Source of the DNA: CAVUAF01 sp963739375
Lineage (GTDB): Bacteria > Acidobacteriota > Terriglobia > Terriglobales > Acidobacteriaceae
Direction: 5' to 3'
DNA length: 64,000 nucleotides
NCBI GenBank assembly: GCA_963739375.1
Contig: CAVUAF010000005.1
Span: 1-64,000 of the forward strand
Position 1 is the stretch's first letter. Each line of letters opens with the position of its first letter. The position numbers and the translations under genes are program-made. This document shows, piece after piece, positions 42,470 through 50,510 of the stretch. Below the pieces are notes generated by a model. The model made no database searches. It was not told the origin of the DNA and saw only the letters and a program-made list of their open reading frames with translations.

Positions 42470-43410
42470 TGGCGCGGCTGCGCATCGGTTCCCGCGGCTC
42501 GCCGCTGGCCCTCTGGCAGGCGAACCACATCGCCACGCTACTCGGGGAACGCGGGCACGAAGTCGGCATCGAAATCATCAAGACCACCGGCGATAAGATC
42601 CTGGACGTGGCGCTCGCGCGCGTCGGGACCAAGGGGATGTTCACCAAGGAGATCGAGGAAGCGCTGGCGGCGGGGCGCGCCGATCTCGCGGTACACAGCC
42701 TGAAAGACCTGCCCACGGAGCTGCCCGCGGGGTTCGAGCTGGCGGCGGTGACGCAGCGCGAAGACCCGCGCGACGTTTTCCTGTCCACGCAGTATGCAAC
42801 GCCGGCGGCGCTGCCACTGGGAGCGCGCGTCGGTACCAGCAGCCTGCGGCGGCAGGCGCAGCTCAAGCACCTGCGTCCCGACCTGGAGGTCATCCCGCTG
42901 CGGGGGAACGTGGACACGCGGCTGCGCAAGCTGCTGGCCGGAGAGTTTGACGCTATCCTGCTGGCGGCTGCCGGGCTGAACCGCCTGGGGCTGACGGGGG
43001 CGCAGCGGCATCCGCTGGCGGTGGAACTGATGTGTCCGGCGGCGGGGCAGGGCGCGCTGGGAATCGAGATTCGCGCCGGCGATGCGGCGGTGCGGGAGCA
43101 CGTCGCGTTCCTCGACGATGCCGCGACGCGGGCGGCGACGGGGTGTGAACGCGCTGCCCTCGAGGAGCTGGGAGGCGGGTGCCAGGTTCCGATTGGCGCC
43201 CACGCGCGGCAGCGCGACGCGCGCCTGGAACTCACGGTGGTGGTGGCGCGGCCTGATGGCTCGGAGCTGTTGCGCGAAACGCGCCTGGGGGACGAGCCGC
43301 GGGCGCTGGGTCGCGAGGTGGCGGAGGCGCTGCTGGGACGCGGCGCGCGGAGAATACTAAATGCAGTTTCTAGTTTCGAGTTTCGAGTTGGGAAAATTGG
43401 CGTGCGATAG
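42469..43410 (+). CDS. hemC: Hydroxymethylbilane synthase (porphobilinogen deaminase)
   Basis: A 313-residue enzyme that joins four porphobilinogens. Family blocks: LRIGSRGSPLALWQANHIAT, LAVHSLKDLPTELPAGFEL, VGTSSLRRQAQLKHLRPDL, LRGNVDTRLRKLLAGEFDAI and LEELGGGCQVPIGAHA with the dipyrromethane-attachment Cys. The last ~12 residues (SSFEFRVGKIGVR) translate a short-period repeat and are not family sequence. The repeat has evidently replaced the native stop region. Confidence 0.95.
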   Translation: MARLRIGSRGSPLALWQANHIATLLGERGHEVGIEIIKTTGDKILDVALARVGTKGMFTKEIEEALAAGRADLAVHSLKDLPTELPAGFELAAVTQREDPRDVFLSTQYATPAALPLGARVGTSSLRRQAQLKHLRPDLEVIPLRGNVDTRLRKLLAGEFDAILLAAAGLNRLGLTGAQRHPLAVELMCPAAGQGALGIEIRAGDAAVREHVAFLDDAATRAATGCERAALEELGGGCQVPIGAHARQRDARLELTVVVARPDGSELLRETRLGDEPRALGREVAEALLGRGARRILNAVSSFEFRVGKIGVR

Positions 43411-43452
43411 GTTTCGTCGCGAAACCCGGAACGCGAAACACGAAACACGAAA
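43361..43452. repeat. Inverted short-period repeat overlapping the hemC 3' end
   Basis: The left arm is TTTCTAGTTTCGAGTTTCGAG and the right arm CGAAACACGAAACACGAAAG, with a ~45-base centre. The left arm is translated as the hemC C-terminus; the right arm ends 40 bases before hemD. Confidence 0.7.
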
Positions 43453-43491
43453 GCTACCCACAACTATCGACTCGAATCGAGAGAGTTCTTC

Positions 43492-44276
43492 ATGTCACAG
43501 GCCAAGAAGCCGCTTGCTGGTCGCCGCGTCCTGATCACGCGTGCGCGCCGGCAGGCGGGAGAGCTGGCGGCGGCGTTGCGGGCACAGGGCGCGACCGTGA
43601 TCGAGATTCCGGCAATCGAGATCCGGCCGCCGCGTTCCTACCGGCCGCTGGATGCGGCGCTGCGGCGGCTGGCGGAATATGACTGGCTGGTCCTGACCAG
43701 CGTCAACGGGGTGGAAGCGCTGCTGGGGCGCATGCAGAAGCTGCGGGTGCGCCGCGAAGCCTTGCGGGGCGTGCGGATTGCGGCCATTGGGCCGGCGACG
43801 GCGCGGGTCATGGGGAGCAGGGGCTTCGCGTGGCGGTGGTGCCGGAAGAGTACATCGCGGAGTCGGTGGTGGCGTCGCTGCGGGCGCGCGTGCGGGGGAA
43901 GCGGGTGTTGCTGGCGCGGGCGCGGGTGGCGCGCGACGTGATTCCGCGCGAGCTGCGGCGGCTGGGGGCGCAGGTGGACGTGGTCGAGGCCTACCAGACG
44001 GTGGCGCCGGCGGGGTCGGCGGCGCGCGTGCGGCGAGTGCTGGCGTCAGCGCGCCTGCGGCCGCACGCCATCACCTTCACCAGCTCGTCCACCGCGCGCA
44101 ACTTCGTGCGGCTGCTGGGACGGGGACGCAAGCTGCTCGACGGCATCGCGCTGGCCTCGATTGGTCGGGTGACGTCAGCGACGTTGCGGGAGTTGGGATT
44201 GCGCGCCGACGTAGAAGCGCGCGAATACACCATGGCGGGGCTGGTGCGGGCGCTGGGCAAGCATTTTGCGCCTTAG
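43492..44276 (+). CDS. hemD: Uroporphyrinogen-III synthase, one frameshift
   Basis: It closes hydroxymethylbilane to uroporphyrinogen III. The first frame gives KKPLAGRRVLITRARRQAGE, DWLVLTSVNGVEALL and RGVRIAAIGPATARVMG. The second frame (from about 43820) gives GLRVAVVPEEYIAESVV, GKRVLLARARVARDVIPREL, VEAYQTVAP, ITFTSSSTARNF and the conserved ASIGRVTSATLRELGL. Adding one G to the GGGG run at 43812-43815 restores a single frame, so a homopolymer error is likely. HemD sequences vary widely but context and motifs are clear. Confidence 0.9.
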
Positions 44277-47245
44277 GGCCGGGGTTGCGGAAAGTAGATC
44301 TCCGGCGCTGGTGCACTCCCGAACACCAGCACGGTTCCGTCCGGAAGAACCGTCAGGGTTGCGGCGCCGTGGACGTACTCCGTGCCTCCGGTCGGCTCGA
44401 AGGAATGCAACGACGGGGTATAAAGCTCCGCACTGCGATCGTCGCTGCCGCCCACGACCAGAACCTTGCCGTTGGGCAGCAGAGCTGCCGCGTGACCGGA
44501 ACGTGCGACGGCCATCGCGCCGCTGGAAACAAACACTCCACTGACCGGATCGTAGAGCTCCGTGCTTGCGGTGCGGTAATTAGCGCTGGTATCCACCGTG
44601 CCGCCAGCCAGAAGGACGGTGCCGTCGGGCAGCAAAGTGGCGGTGGCGCTCACGCGGTTCGTCATCATCGACGCGCCAGCAGAGAACGTGGCGGTCACAG
44701 GATCGTAGAGTTCCGCGGGTCCAGAGAGGCTGCCGCCGGCGATCAACACCTTGCCGTTGGGCAACAGGGTGGCAGTATGGAGACAGCGCGGCACCGTCAT
44801 GCTCCCCACCGCGGAAAAGGTGCCCGTCGCGGAATCGTATTCTTCCGCCGATGAAAGGAGGGAAGCAGGATGGTTTGCATCGATGCCGCCGCCAGTGATC
44901 AGTACTCTGCCGTTGGGCATCAGCGTCGCCGTGTGCCATGCGCGCGCTGCCGTCATGCTGCCCGTGGGAGTAATGGTCCCGCTCACGGGGTCGTACAGAT
45001 CGGCACTGTTGGCCGGAGAAGCATGGCAGCCCGCTAGACTGGTGCAGAACACCTGCGCGAGCCCGCCAGCAAGCAACACCCTGCCGTCAGGCAAGAGCGT
45101 GGCAGTGTGTCCGGAGCGATACGCAGCTGCATCCGACACCATGGTGAGGCTGGCACTGGCAGGGTCGTAAATCTGGGAAAAACTGAACGGCACCCCTGCG
45201 CCGCCGTACAGCAACACAAGGCCGGTAGGAAGGAGTGTGGCGGTGAGTGGATCGAGACTAATAATGCGGGGGATCGTTGCCCCTGATGCGAAGTACCCGG
45301 AGCCCGCAACGGTGACGGTGGAGGTCGCGGTCAAGGGGGGAAGTGACGTGCTGGCCGTCACCGTGTAGGTGCCGGGCACAGTCGGCGCGGTGAACACCCC
45401 GTTGCTGTCGATGCTGCCCGCACTGGCTGACCAGGTGACTGCCAGCGGAAAGGGGTAGCGGTTACTGTACGGGTAGGTCACGGTCGTAGTGGCCATGAAC
45501 GTTCGCTGCAGTCCGGGGCCGAGAATTTCCGCTGTGGGTTGGATCGGAATGGCACCCAACGGCGCGACCGTGACCGTCCACGTACCGCTCCTGGTGGGGT
45601 CGGCAACGGGCGTGGCGACGATATCGTAGGTGCCGGGTTGAAGCGAGGCGGTAAAGGTGACCGTCGCATGCCCGAGGAATGGGTCTCCGGCTGTAAGCGC
45701 GCTGCTGTTCCAGGTCACACGCTGGTCTGCGGTTCCGCCGACCGCGAGCATCACATAGATATGAGGAACGATGGTCTGTTGCGGCACCGCCGAGGGCAGG
45801 CCCCGCTCCGCCATAATCGCAATGGTATTCGACGAGCCTGTCGGCGGTCCTATGACGTCCATTACGGCGGTTGCGCTCTTCGACGGGTCTTGCACGCTCG
45901 TGGCAACGATGTGGAAGGTGCCGGTCGCAACCGTGCAGGTGAAGATGCCGTCTGAGGTGATGTGGGCAGCGGTGCCACCCTCCTGGAGCGACCAGGTAAC
46001 GCCGGTGTTCACGGTTCCAGTCACCGCCGCGGTAACTCTGGACGCGCCCCCCAGGCAGTACATGCCGAAAATGAAGTCGATGTGCACGGCCACGTCGGCG
46101 ACGGTAACGGCCACACTGGCACTCCGGCTTGGGTTCGCCTGCGCTGTGGCCGTGATGTGGAAGATGCCGGGCCGATTGGGCGCGGTGTAAAGACCAGAAG
46201 GGCTGATGGTCCCACCCGCCGCGCCTTCCAGCACCGACCAAGTCACGTCCTGTTGGGAGGCGCCGGTAACTCTGGCGGTGAACCTGCGCATCCCGCCTTG
46301 CGGCATCGTCGCCGTCGAGTACACCAGGATGGAAACGTCGACAATATTCACCGTCGCCACCGTCACCGTGGCCACGGTCGACCTGCCCGGGTTCCCCTGG
46401 CTGGTGGCCACCACGTGGAACGTGCCGGGCGTGTTGGGAGCGGTGTAAACGCCGCTGGGGTTGATGGTCCCGCCCGCCGGCCCCTCCTGCACCGACCAAG
46501 TCACCGCCGGGTTCACGTGGCCGCTCACAGTGGCGCCGAACGACTGCGTGTCGCCGAAGGCCAGGGTAGCGGACGGGGGAGAGATCGAAACGGTAACCTC
46601 GGACACGGTCACCGTCGCCACCGCCGACTGGTTGGGGTTCGTTTGGCTGGTAGCGATCACGTGGAAGACGCCCGCTGCGTTGGGCGCGGTGTAGGTGCCG
46701 GCCGGGCTGACGCTTCCGCCCGCCGCGCCCTCCTGCACCGACCATGACACGCCGGTGTGGATAGTGCCGGTGACGGTTGGGGTGAACGTCTGGGTCCCGC
46801 CCTGCGACAGGGAGAGGGTAGCGGGCGAGAGTGAAATCACCACCTCGGACACGGTGATGGTCGCCGTGGCCGACTTACTGGGGTCGGCCTGGCTGGTAGC
46901 TACTACGTGGAATGTGCCCGCCGCGTCGGGCGCGGTGTAGACGCCGGCAGAGTCAATACGTCCTCCCGCGGTGCCCTCCTGTACCGACCAGGTCACAGCT
47001 GTATTCGTGGTTTGGGTGACGATGGCCGAGAAGGTCTGGGACGCGCCCTGCGCCAGGCTGACGGAGGTCTGGTTGATCGCGATGGAGATGGGAGGTGGCG
47101 ATGCTGGTGGCTGCGCGCCACCACCGCAGGAAACGCTGGCGGTGATCCCCGCCAGGCCAACCACCACGACCAGGCATCGCAGCCTGCGGGCCCGCAGATC
47201 GAGCGACCTGCCCGGTATAGTCTTGGGTGACGCCACTACGTACAC
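44273..47245 (-). CDS. Large lipoprotein with Ig-like repeats and a kelch-type propeller
   Basis: A 990-residue exported protein. It has a lipoprotein-like signal (LAGITASVSCGGG), then four to five Ig-like (bacterial group 2) repeats of about 80-85 residues, each with VTWSVQEG(P/A/T)AGG and GVYTAPNAAGTFHV(V/I)AT blocks, then two diverged Ig-like units. The C-terminal ~380 residues form about six kelch-like blades (MTAARAWHTATLMPNGRVLI, SATATLLPDGTVLLAGG). It is probably a surface-exposed binding or adhesion protein. GTG at 47245 gives the longest frame; the true start is uncertain. A CRP-like palindrome lies about 50 bases upstream. Confidence 0.85.
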   Translation of the reverse strand: MYVVASPKTIPGRSLDLRARRLRCLVVVVGLAGITASVSCGGGAQPPASPPPISIAINQTSVSLAQGASQTFSAIVTQTTNTAVTWSVQEGTAGGRIDSAGVYTAPDAAGTFHVVATSQADPSKSATATITVSEVVISLSPATLSLSQGGTQTFTPTVTGTIHTGVSWSVQEGAAGGSVSPAGTYTAPNAAGVFHVIATSQTNPNQSAVATVTVSEVTVSISPPSATLAFGDTQSFGATVSGHVNPAVTWSVQEGPAGGTINPSGVYTAPNTPGTFHVVATSQGNPGRSTVATVTVATVNIVDVSILVYSTATMPQGGMRRFTARVTGASQQDVTWSVLEGAAGGTISPSGLYTAPNRPGIFHITATAQANPSRSASVAVTVADVAVHIDFIFGMYCLGGASRVTAAVTGTVNTGVTWSLQEGGTAAHITSDGIFTCTVATGTFHIVATSVQDPSKSATAVMDVIGPPTGSSNTIAIMAERGLPSAVPQQTIVPHIYVMLAVGGTADQRVTWNSSALTAGDPFLGHATVTFTASLQPGTYDIVATPVADPTRSGTWTVTVAPLGAIPIQPTAEILGPGLQRTFMATTTVTYPYSNRYPFPLAVTWSASAGSIDSNGVFTAPTVPGTYTVTASTSLPPLTATSTVTVAGSGYFASGATIPRIISLDPLTATLLPTGLVLLYGGAGVPFSFSQIYDPASASLTMVSDAAAYRSGHTATLLPDGRVLLAGGLAQVFCTSLAGCHASPANSADLYDPVSGTITPTGSMTAARAWHTATLMPNGRVLITGGGIDANHPASLLSSAEEYDSATGTFSAVGSMTVPRCLHTATLLPNGKVLIAGGSLSGPAELYDPVTATFSAGASMMTNRVSATATLLPDGTVLLAGGTVDTSANYRTASTELYDPVSGVFVSSGAMAVARSGHAAALLPNGKVLVVGGSDDRSAELYTPSLHSFEPTGGTEYVHGAATLTVLPDGTVLVFGSAPAPEIYFPQPRP

Positions 47246-47286
47246 ACTGTTCTGCCGACGTTAGTGTTAACCCGGGAGTTCGGGCG

Positions 47287-47300
47287 GTGACTCGCATCAC
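47287..47300. promoter_or_regulatory. Second CRP/FNR-like palindrome
   Basis: GTGACTCGCATCAC fits GTGA-N6-TCAC and shares GTGAC-N2-GCATCAC with the hem-operon site. It lies between the divergent kelch and yjbQ genes. No clear -10 box was placed. Confidence 0.4.
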
Positions 47301-47387
47301 AGGCAATAGTTCTTCATGGGGTGTGCGCGGGCGGGCGGGGCGGTGACGTCACTGCGCGATGGCGGGGGCGGCGGTAACATCGGCAGC

Positions 47388-47804
47388 ATGACCTTCCAGA
47401 AAGAGATCATGATCCAGACAAGTGGACACGGCAGCATGCACGACCTGACCGAGCAGGTGGAGCAGGTAGTGGAAGCGTCGCGGGTGCGGGCGGGCATGGT
47501 GAACGTTTTCAACGTGGGCAGCACGGCGGCGGTGGGCACGCTCGAATACGAGCCGGGCTTGCAGCGCGACCTGCCGCAGGTGCTCGACCGTCTGATTCCG
47601 CCCAGCCGCGATTATGGCCACGAGCAGGCGTGGCACGACGGCAACGGCCATTCACATCTGCAGGCAACGCTGCTCGGGCCTGCGGTGACGGTACCGATCC
47701 GCGAGGGCAAGCTGCTGCTGGGCACCTGGCAGCAGATCGTGCACCTGGAATGCGACGTGCGGGTACGGCGGCGCGCGGTGGTGGTGACGGTGTACGGAGA
47801 GTGA
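47388..47804 (+). CDS. YjbQ-family protein (secondary thiamine-phosphate synthase-like, UPF0047)
   Basis: A 138-residue single-domain protein. Family marks are SMHDLTEQVEQVVEASRVRA, GMVNVFNVGSTAAV, HDGNGHSHLQATLLGPAVTV with the conserved His residues, and LLLGTWQQIVHLECDVRVR. YjbQ proteins show weak thiamine-phosphate synthase activity in E. coli; the main role is unknown. ATG at 47388 matches the family N-terminus, and upstream codons are low-complexity. Confidence 0.9.
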   Translation: MTFQKEIMIQTSGHGSMHDLTEQVEQVVEASRVRAGMVNVFNVGSTAAVGTLEYEPGLQRDLPQVLDRLIPPSRDYGHEQAWHDGNGHSHLQATLLGPAVTVPIREGKLLLGTWQQIVHLECDVRVRRRAVVVTVYGE

Positions 47805-47811
47805 GTGGATT

Positions 47812-47890
47812 GCCGAATTGCCGAAGTGCCGAATTCTCGAATCGCCGCGGAAGGACAATTCGGCAATCGGCAGGGCGGCAATTCCGCAAT
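47812..47890. repeat. Inverted short-period repeat (ATTGCCGAAGTGCCG units)
   Basis: The left arm has GATTGCCGAATTGCCGAAG and the right arm CAATTCGGCAATCGGCAG then GCAATTCCGCAATGG. It lies between convergent yjbQ and ssb and could terminate both. Confidence 0.7.
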
Positions 47891-47892
47891 GG

Positions 47893-48375
47893 CTAGAACG
47901 GAATGTCTTCGTCGGTGATGCCGCCGGTCTGGGCGAACTCGTCGGCGGGAGCAGCTTTCGGCGCGCTGCTGCTGCCAGCGGAAGCAGGCCGGGCCCGGCT
48001 GGTGCCGCCACCTTCGTCGCCGCCGCCGGAGCCGGCATCGCCACGGCTGCTCAAGAGGACCAGGTCCTGGGCGACGATCTCCGTCATGTACTTCTTTTGG
48101 CCGCTCTGCTGGTCGTCCCAGGAGTGGGTCTGGATGCGGCCCTCGATGTACACCTTGCCGCCCTTCTTGAGATACTCGCCGCAAATCTCGGCCAGGCGGG
48201 CCCAGGCCACGATGTTGTGCCACTCGGTGCGGTCCTGCCAGTTGCCCTCTTTGTCCTTGTAGCGTTCGTTGGTGGCCAGGGAGAACTTGGCGATGGCCGT
48301 GCCTTGCGGCGTGTATTTCACTTCCGGGTCCTTGCCCAGATTGCCGATCAGGATGGCTTTGTTGACGCTCTTCAT
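47893..48375 (-). CDS. ssb: Single-stranded DNA-binding protein
   Basis: A 160-residue SSB. The OB-fold spans residues 1-107 (SVNKAILIGNLGKDPEVKYT, FSLATNERYKDKEGNWQDRT, EWHNIVAWARLAEICGEYLK, KGGKVYIEGRIQTHSWDD). A Gly/Ala/Ser-rich linker follows, and the acidic protein-interaction tip is GGITDEDIPF. It protects ssDNA and recruits repair and replication partners. Confidence 0.97.
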   Translation of the reverse strand: MKSVNKAILIGNLGKDPEVKYTPQGTAIAKFSLATNERYKDKEGNWQDRTEWHNIVAWARLAEICGEYLKKGGKVYIEGRIQTHSWDDQQSGQKKYMTEIVAQDLVLLSSRGDAGSGGGDEGGGTSRARPASAGSSSAPKAAPADEFAQTGGITDEDIPF

Positions 48376-48474
48376 GGGCCGCTCCGCAGATGAGAATGAG
48401 CGAGCACTATAGCAGCTTCAGGCGGCGGGGACGAGCGAATCCGGGGCGGCGGCGGGCATTGTTATAATGCCGGC

Positions 48475-48849
48475 ATGGCGACCACGGAAACGCCCGGCCG
48501 CGGCATGGTGCCGGTGGAGATGAAGCAGGAGCCGCGCTCCAAGGGCCAGAACTATCCGCGCAAGAAGAAGCCGAAGGAGCTGGCGGTGATCACCGAGTGC
48601 TGCACCGGCTGCGCTGGGTCGCCGGCGTGCGTCGAGTATTGCCCGGTGGAAGACTGCATGTTCTGGGTGCCGGACGAAGGCCATCCCCCGTTTGGGCGCA
48701 TCGACGTGGATCCCATCCTGTGCATCGGGTGCAAGAAGTGCACCAGCAAGGGCCCTGACGGCGCGTTTCTGGACGGCTGCCCGTGGGACGCCATCGTCAT
48801 GGTGGCGACGGAGGAAGTGGAAGAAGTCGTCGGCACGATGCCGTACTAG
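48475..48849 (+). CDS. Ferredoxin with two 4Fe-4S motifs
   Basis: A 124-residue iron-sulfur protein. One Cys cluster is ECCTGCAGSPACVEYCPVED and the other is CIGCKKCTSKGPDGAF with LDGCPWDAI. The two motifs fit a bacterial 2[4Fe-4S] ferredoxin with an extended first motif and an insertion before the last Cys. The N-terminal 35 residues are basic and unstructured (RSKGQNYPRKKKPKE). Electron carrier; partner unknown. It is divergent from ssb. Confidence 0.88.
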   Translation: MATTETPGRGMVPVEMKQEPRSKGQNYPRKKKPKELAVITECCTGCAGSPACVEYCPVEDCMFWVPDEGHPPFGRIDVDPILCIGCKKCTSKGPDGAFLDGCPWDAIVMVATEEVEEVVGTMPY

Positions 48850-48850
48850 A

Positions 48851-48891
48851 AGCAGTTGTCGGTTGCCGGTTGTCAGTTGCCAGTTGTCAGG
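48851..48891. repeat. Short-period repeat (CAGTTGTCGGTTGCCGG units)
   Basis: CAGTTGTCGGTTGCCGG followed by TTGTCAGTTGCCAGTTGTCAGG between convergent genes. Confidence 0.65.
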
Positions 48892-48897
48892 ACCGAC

Positions 48898-49764
48898 CTA
48901 GCGCGCCCGGCGCAGAATCTCCTTCTCCGTCTCCGCTGCCTGTTGAGCAATCCGCTCGCCCAGCTCCGCTCCCTTGGATTTGTACTGGCGCACCAGTGGC
49001 AGGTCGTCCTTCGTCCCGATGACATAGAGTGCGCGCAGCGCCTCCCAGGCCTGTTCCGGGCCGGGAGTGATGACGCCGAGTGGGGCGCCGCTCGCCACCG
49101 TGTCCCCGATTTTCATCGCGACCGATTGCACCTTGCCGGTGATGGGCGCGCGCACGTCCTGGGTGGCGCCGTCGGTTTCGAGTTGCGCGAGCATGGTGCC
49201 GCTGCGGATGGGTTCGCCGGGATTCGCTAGGGCGCGCACGCGACCGGCAGCGGGCGCAGTGATGGTGACGGGCTGAAGCATGGCGACGACCTGGTCGTGG
49301 CCGGCGGGGTCGCCGAAGCTGACCAGCGAGAGCGCGGCGTTGCTGCGCACGTTCATGCTGGGGTCGGCGAGCATGCGCCGCAGGGCGTCGTGAAACTCGG
49401 CGCGCGACGGGTCCTGGCCCATGATCCAGGCGTCGGTGTTGCGGATCTCGTCCACCGGATGCTGCGCCAGCCGCACCACGTCGGGGTACCACTGCGCGAC
49501 GCGCGGCGAGGCGCCGGCTTGGTGCGCCCGCGCCATGCGCTCGCCGATCTGCACCAAGGCATGCTGGATGTGGCGGGGCTTGGTGTTGTCGCGGAGGTAC
49601 GCGGTGATTTCGCCGTCGGTGAGGGGGCGGCCGAACCAGGTGCTGCGCCAGAAGAGAAAAGGCAAGAGCACGATGGCCCAGGCGGTCAGGAAAAAGAGCA
49701 GGCGGGTGCGCGTCCGCATGCGCGGCCTGGGCGGGTCGAGGGTGGGGGCGGGAGTCGCGGTCAT
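48898..49764 (-). CDS. Membrane protein with HEAT-like repeats and a biotinyl/lipoyl-like domain
   Basis: A 288-residue protein. It has one membrane helix (LLFFLTAWAIVLLPFLFW, about 22-40), a helical HEAT-like region (45-160; HPVDEIRNTDAWIMGQDPSR, MNVRSNAALSLVSFG), then a barrel-sandwich domain of biotinyl/lipoyl type (VTITAPAAGRVRALANPGEP, VRAPITGKVQSVAMKIGDTV). The hairpin that should hold the modified Lys reads LETDGATQDV, so no Lys is present and the domain is probably a structural sandwich as in HlyD proteins. ATG at 49764 begins one base after the upstream stop. The preceding genes belong to an oxidase-maturation block. Confidence 0.7.
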   Translation of the reverse strand: MTATPAPTLDPPRPRMRTRTRLLFFLTAWAIVLLPFLFWRSTWFGRPLTDGEITAYLRDNTKPRHIQHALVQIGERMARAHQAGASPRVAQWYPDVVRLAQHPVDEIRNTDAWIMGQDPSRAEFHDALRRMLADPSMNVRSNAALSLVSFGDPAGHDQVVAMLQPVTITAPAAGRVRALANPGEPIRSGTMLAQLETDGATQDVRAPITGKVQSVAMKIGDTVASGAPLGVITPGPEQAWEALRALYVIGTKDDLPLVRQYKSKGAELGERIAQQAAETEKEILRRAR

Positions 49765-49765
49765 G

Positions 49766-50032
49766 TCAGGGTTCGACATCGGCATCGAGGACGCGGGGCT
49801 GCTCCAGGTAATGCGACACGGCGTATTGCGCCAGCAACGGCGTGCTCAGCTTGACCTCCGCCGGCCACCACTCGCCGGCGGGATGTGGCGCGTCGGCAGC
49901 ATGACGGCAGCGGCTGCCACCGAGTGTGGGACCAAAGCTGGCGGCGAGCGCTTCGTCATAATGCTTGATCTCGCGCCAGGCAGCGTCGCCGAGGGTGCCG
50001 GAGATGTCGATTTTGAGGCGAACAAGAGGCAT
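49766..50032 (-). CDS. Small hypothetical protein
   Basis: An 88-residue protein, MPLVRLKIDISGTLGDAAWR at the start and SHYLEQPRVLDADVEP at the end. It has no membrane segment and no recognised domain. Tight coupling to the HEAT/lipoyl-like gene (one-base gap) supports expression. It follows a CGTTGGTC-type repeat that separates it from DUF420. Confidence 0.5.
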   Translation of the reverse strand: MPLVRLKIDISGTLGDAAWREIKHYDEALAASFGPTLGGSRCRHAADAPHPAGEWWPAEVKLSTPLLAQYAVSHYLEQPRVLDADVEP

Positions 50033-50037
50033 GCAAA

Positions 50038-50070
50038 GCGTCGTTGGTCGTTGGTCTTTGGTCGTTGGCC
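50038..50070. repeat. Short-period repeat (CGTTGGTC units)
   Basis: GCGTCGTTGGTCGTTGGTC followed by TTTGGTCGTTGGCC. Same unit as 31660-31736, 18 kb away. Confidence 0.65.
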
Positions 50071-50084
50071 GCGGGGCTAAACCC

Positions 50085-50510
50085 CTAGCTGCGAAAGAGA
50101 TGGTACAGCATCAGGTAGATGACCACGCCGGTGATGGAAACGTACATCCAGATGGGGTAGGTCCAGCGGGCGAGGGCGCGGTGGCGGGCGAAGCGCGCGC
50201 GCAGGCCGAGCGTCAGCGTCACCAGCGCCAGCGGCGGCACGGTGGCGGCGAGCAGGGTGTGGCTGATCAGAATCGTGAAGTAAAGCGGGCGCACCCAGCC
50301 GTGGCCCTGGAAGCGCACGCTGCCGACGTGCAGGTGGTAGTAGACGTAGGAGACGAAGAAGATGGCCGAGGTGCAGACGGCGGCGATCATGCAGGCGCGG
50401 TGGGCGGCGATTTTGCCGCGGCGGATCAGGGTGCGTCCAGTGACGAGCAGGAACGCGCTGGTGGCATTCAGCACGGCATTGAGGGCGGGAAAGAGCGAGT
50501 AGTCGGTCAT
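50085..50510 (-). CDS. DUF420 membrane protein
   Basis: A 141-residue four-to-five-helix membrane protein of the DUF420 family: LFPALNAVLNATSAFLLVTG, HRACMIAAVCTSAIFFVSYV, YYHLHVGSVRFQGHGWVRPL, ISHTLLAATVPPLALVTLTL and YPIWMYVSITGVVIYLMLYH. The family is found with cytochrome oxidase assembly genes. Conserved His residues suggest metal or heme contact, which is an inference. It directly follows the ABC-2 permease (stop 50511). Confidence 0.9.
   Translation of the reverse strand: MTDYSLFPALNAVLNATSAFLLVTGRTLIRRGKIAAHRACMIAAVCTSAIFFVSYVYYHLHVGSVRFQGHGWVRPLYFTILISHTLLAATVPPLALVTLTLGLRARFARHRALARWTYPIWMYVSITGVVIYLMLYHLFRS

Noticed and set aside
31660..50070. CRISPR array made of the CGTTGGTC or similar repeats
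   Set aside because: Units are 7-9 bases with no unique spacers, and no cas gene is present.
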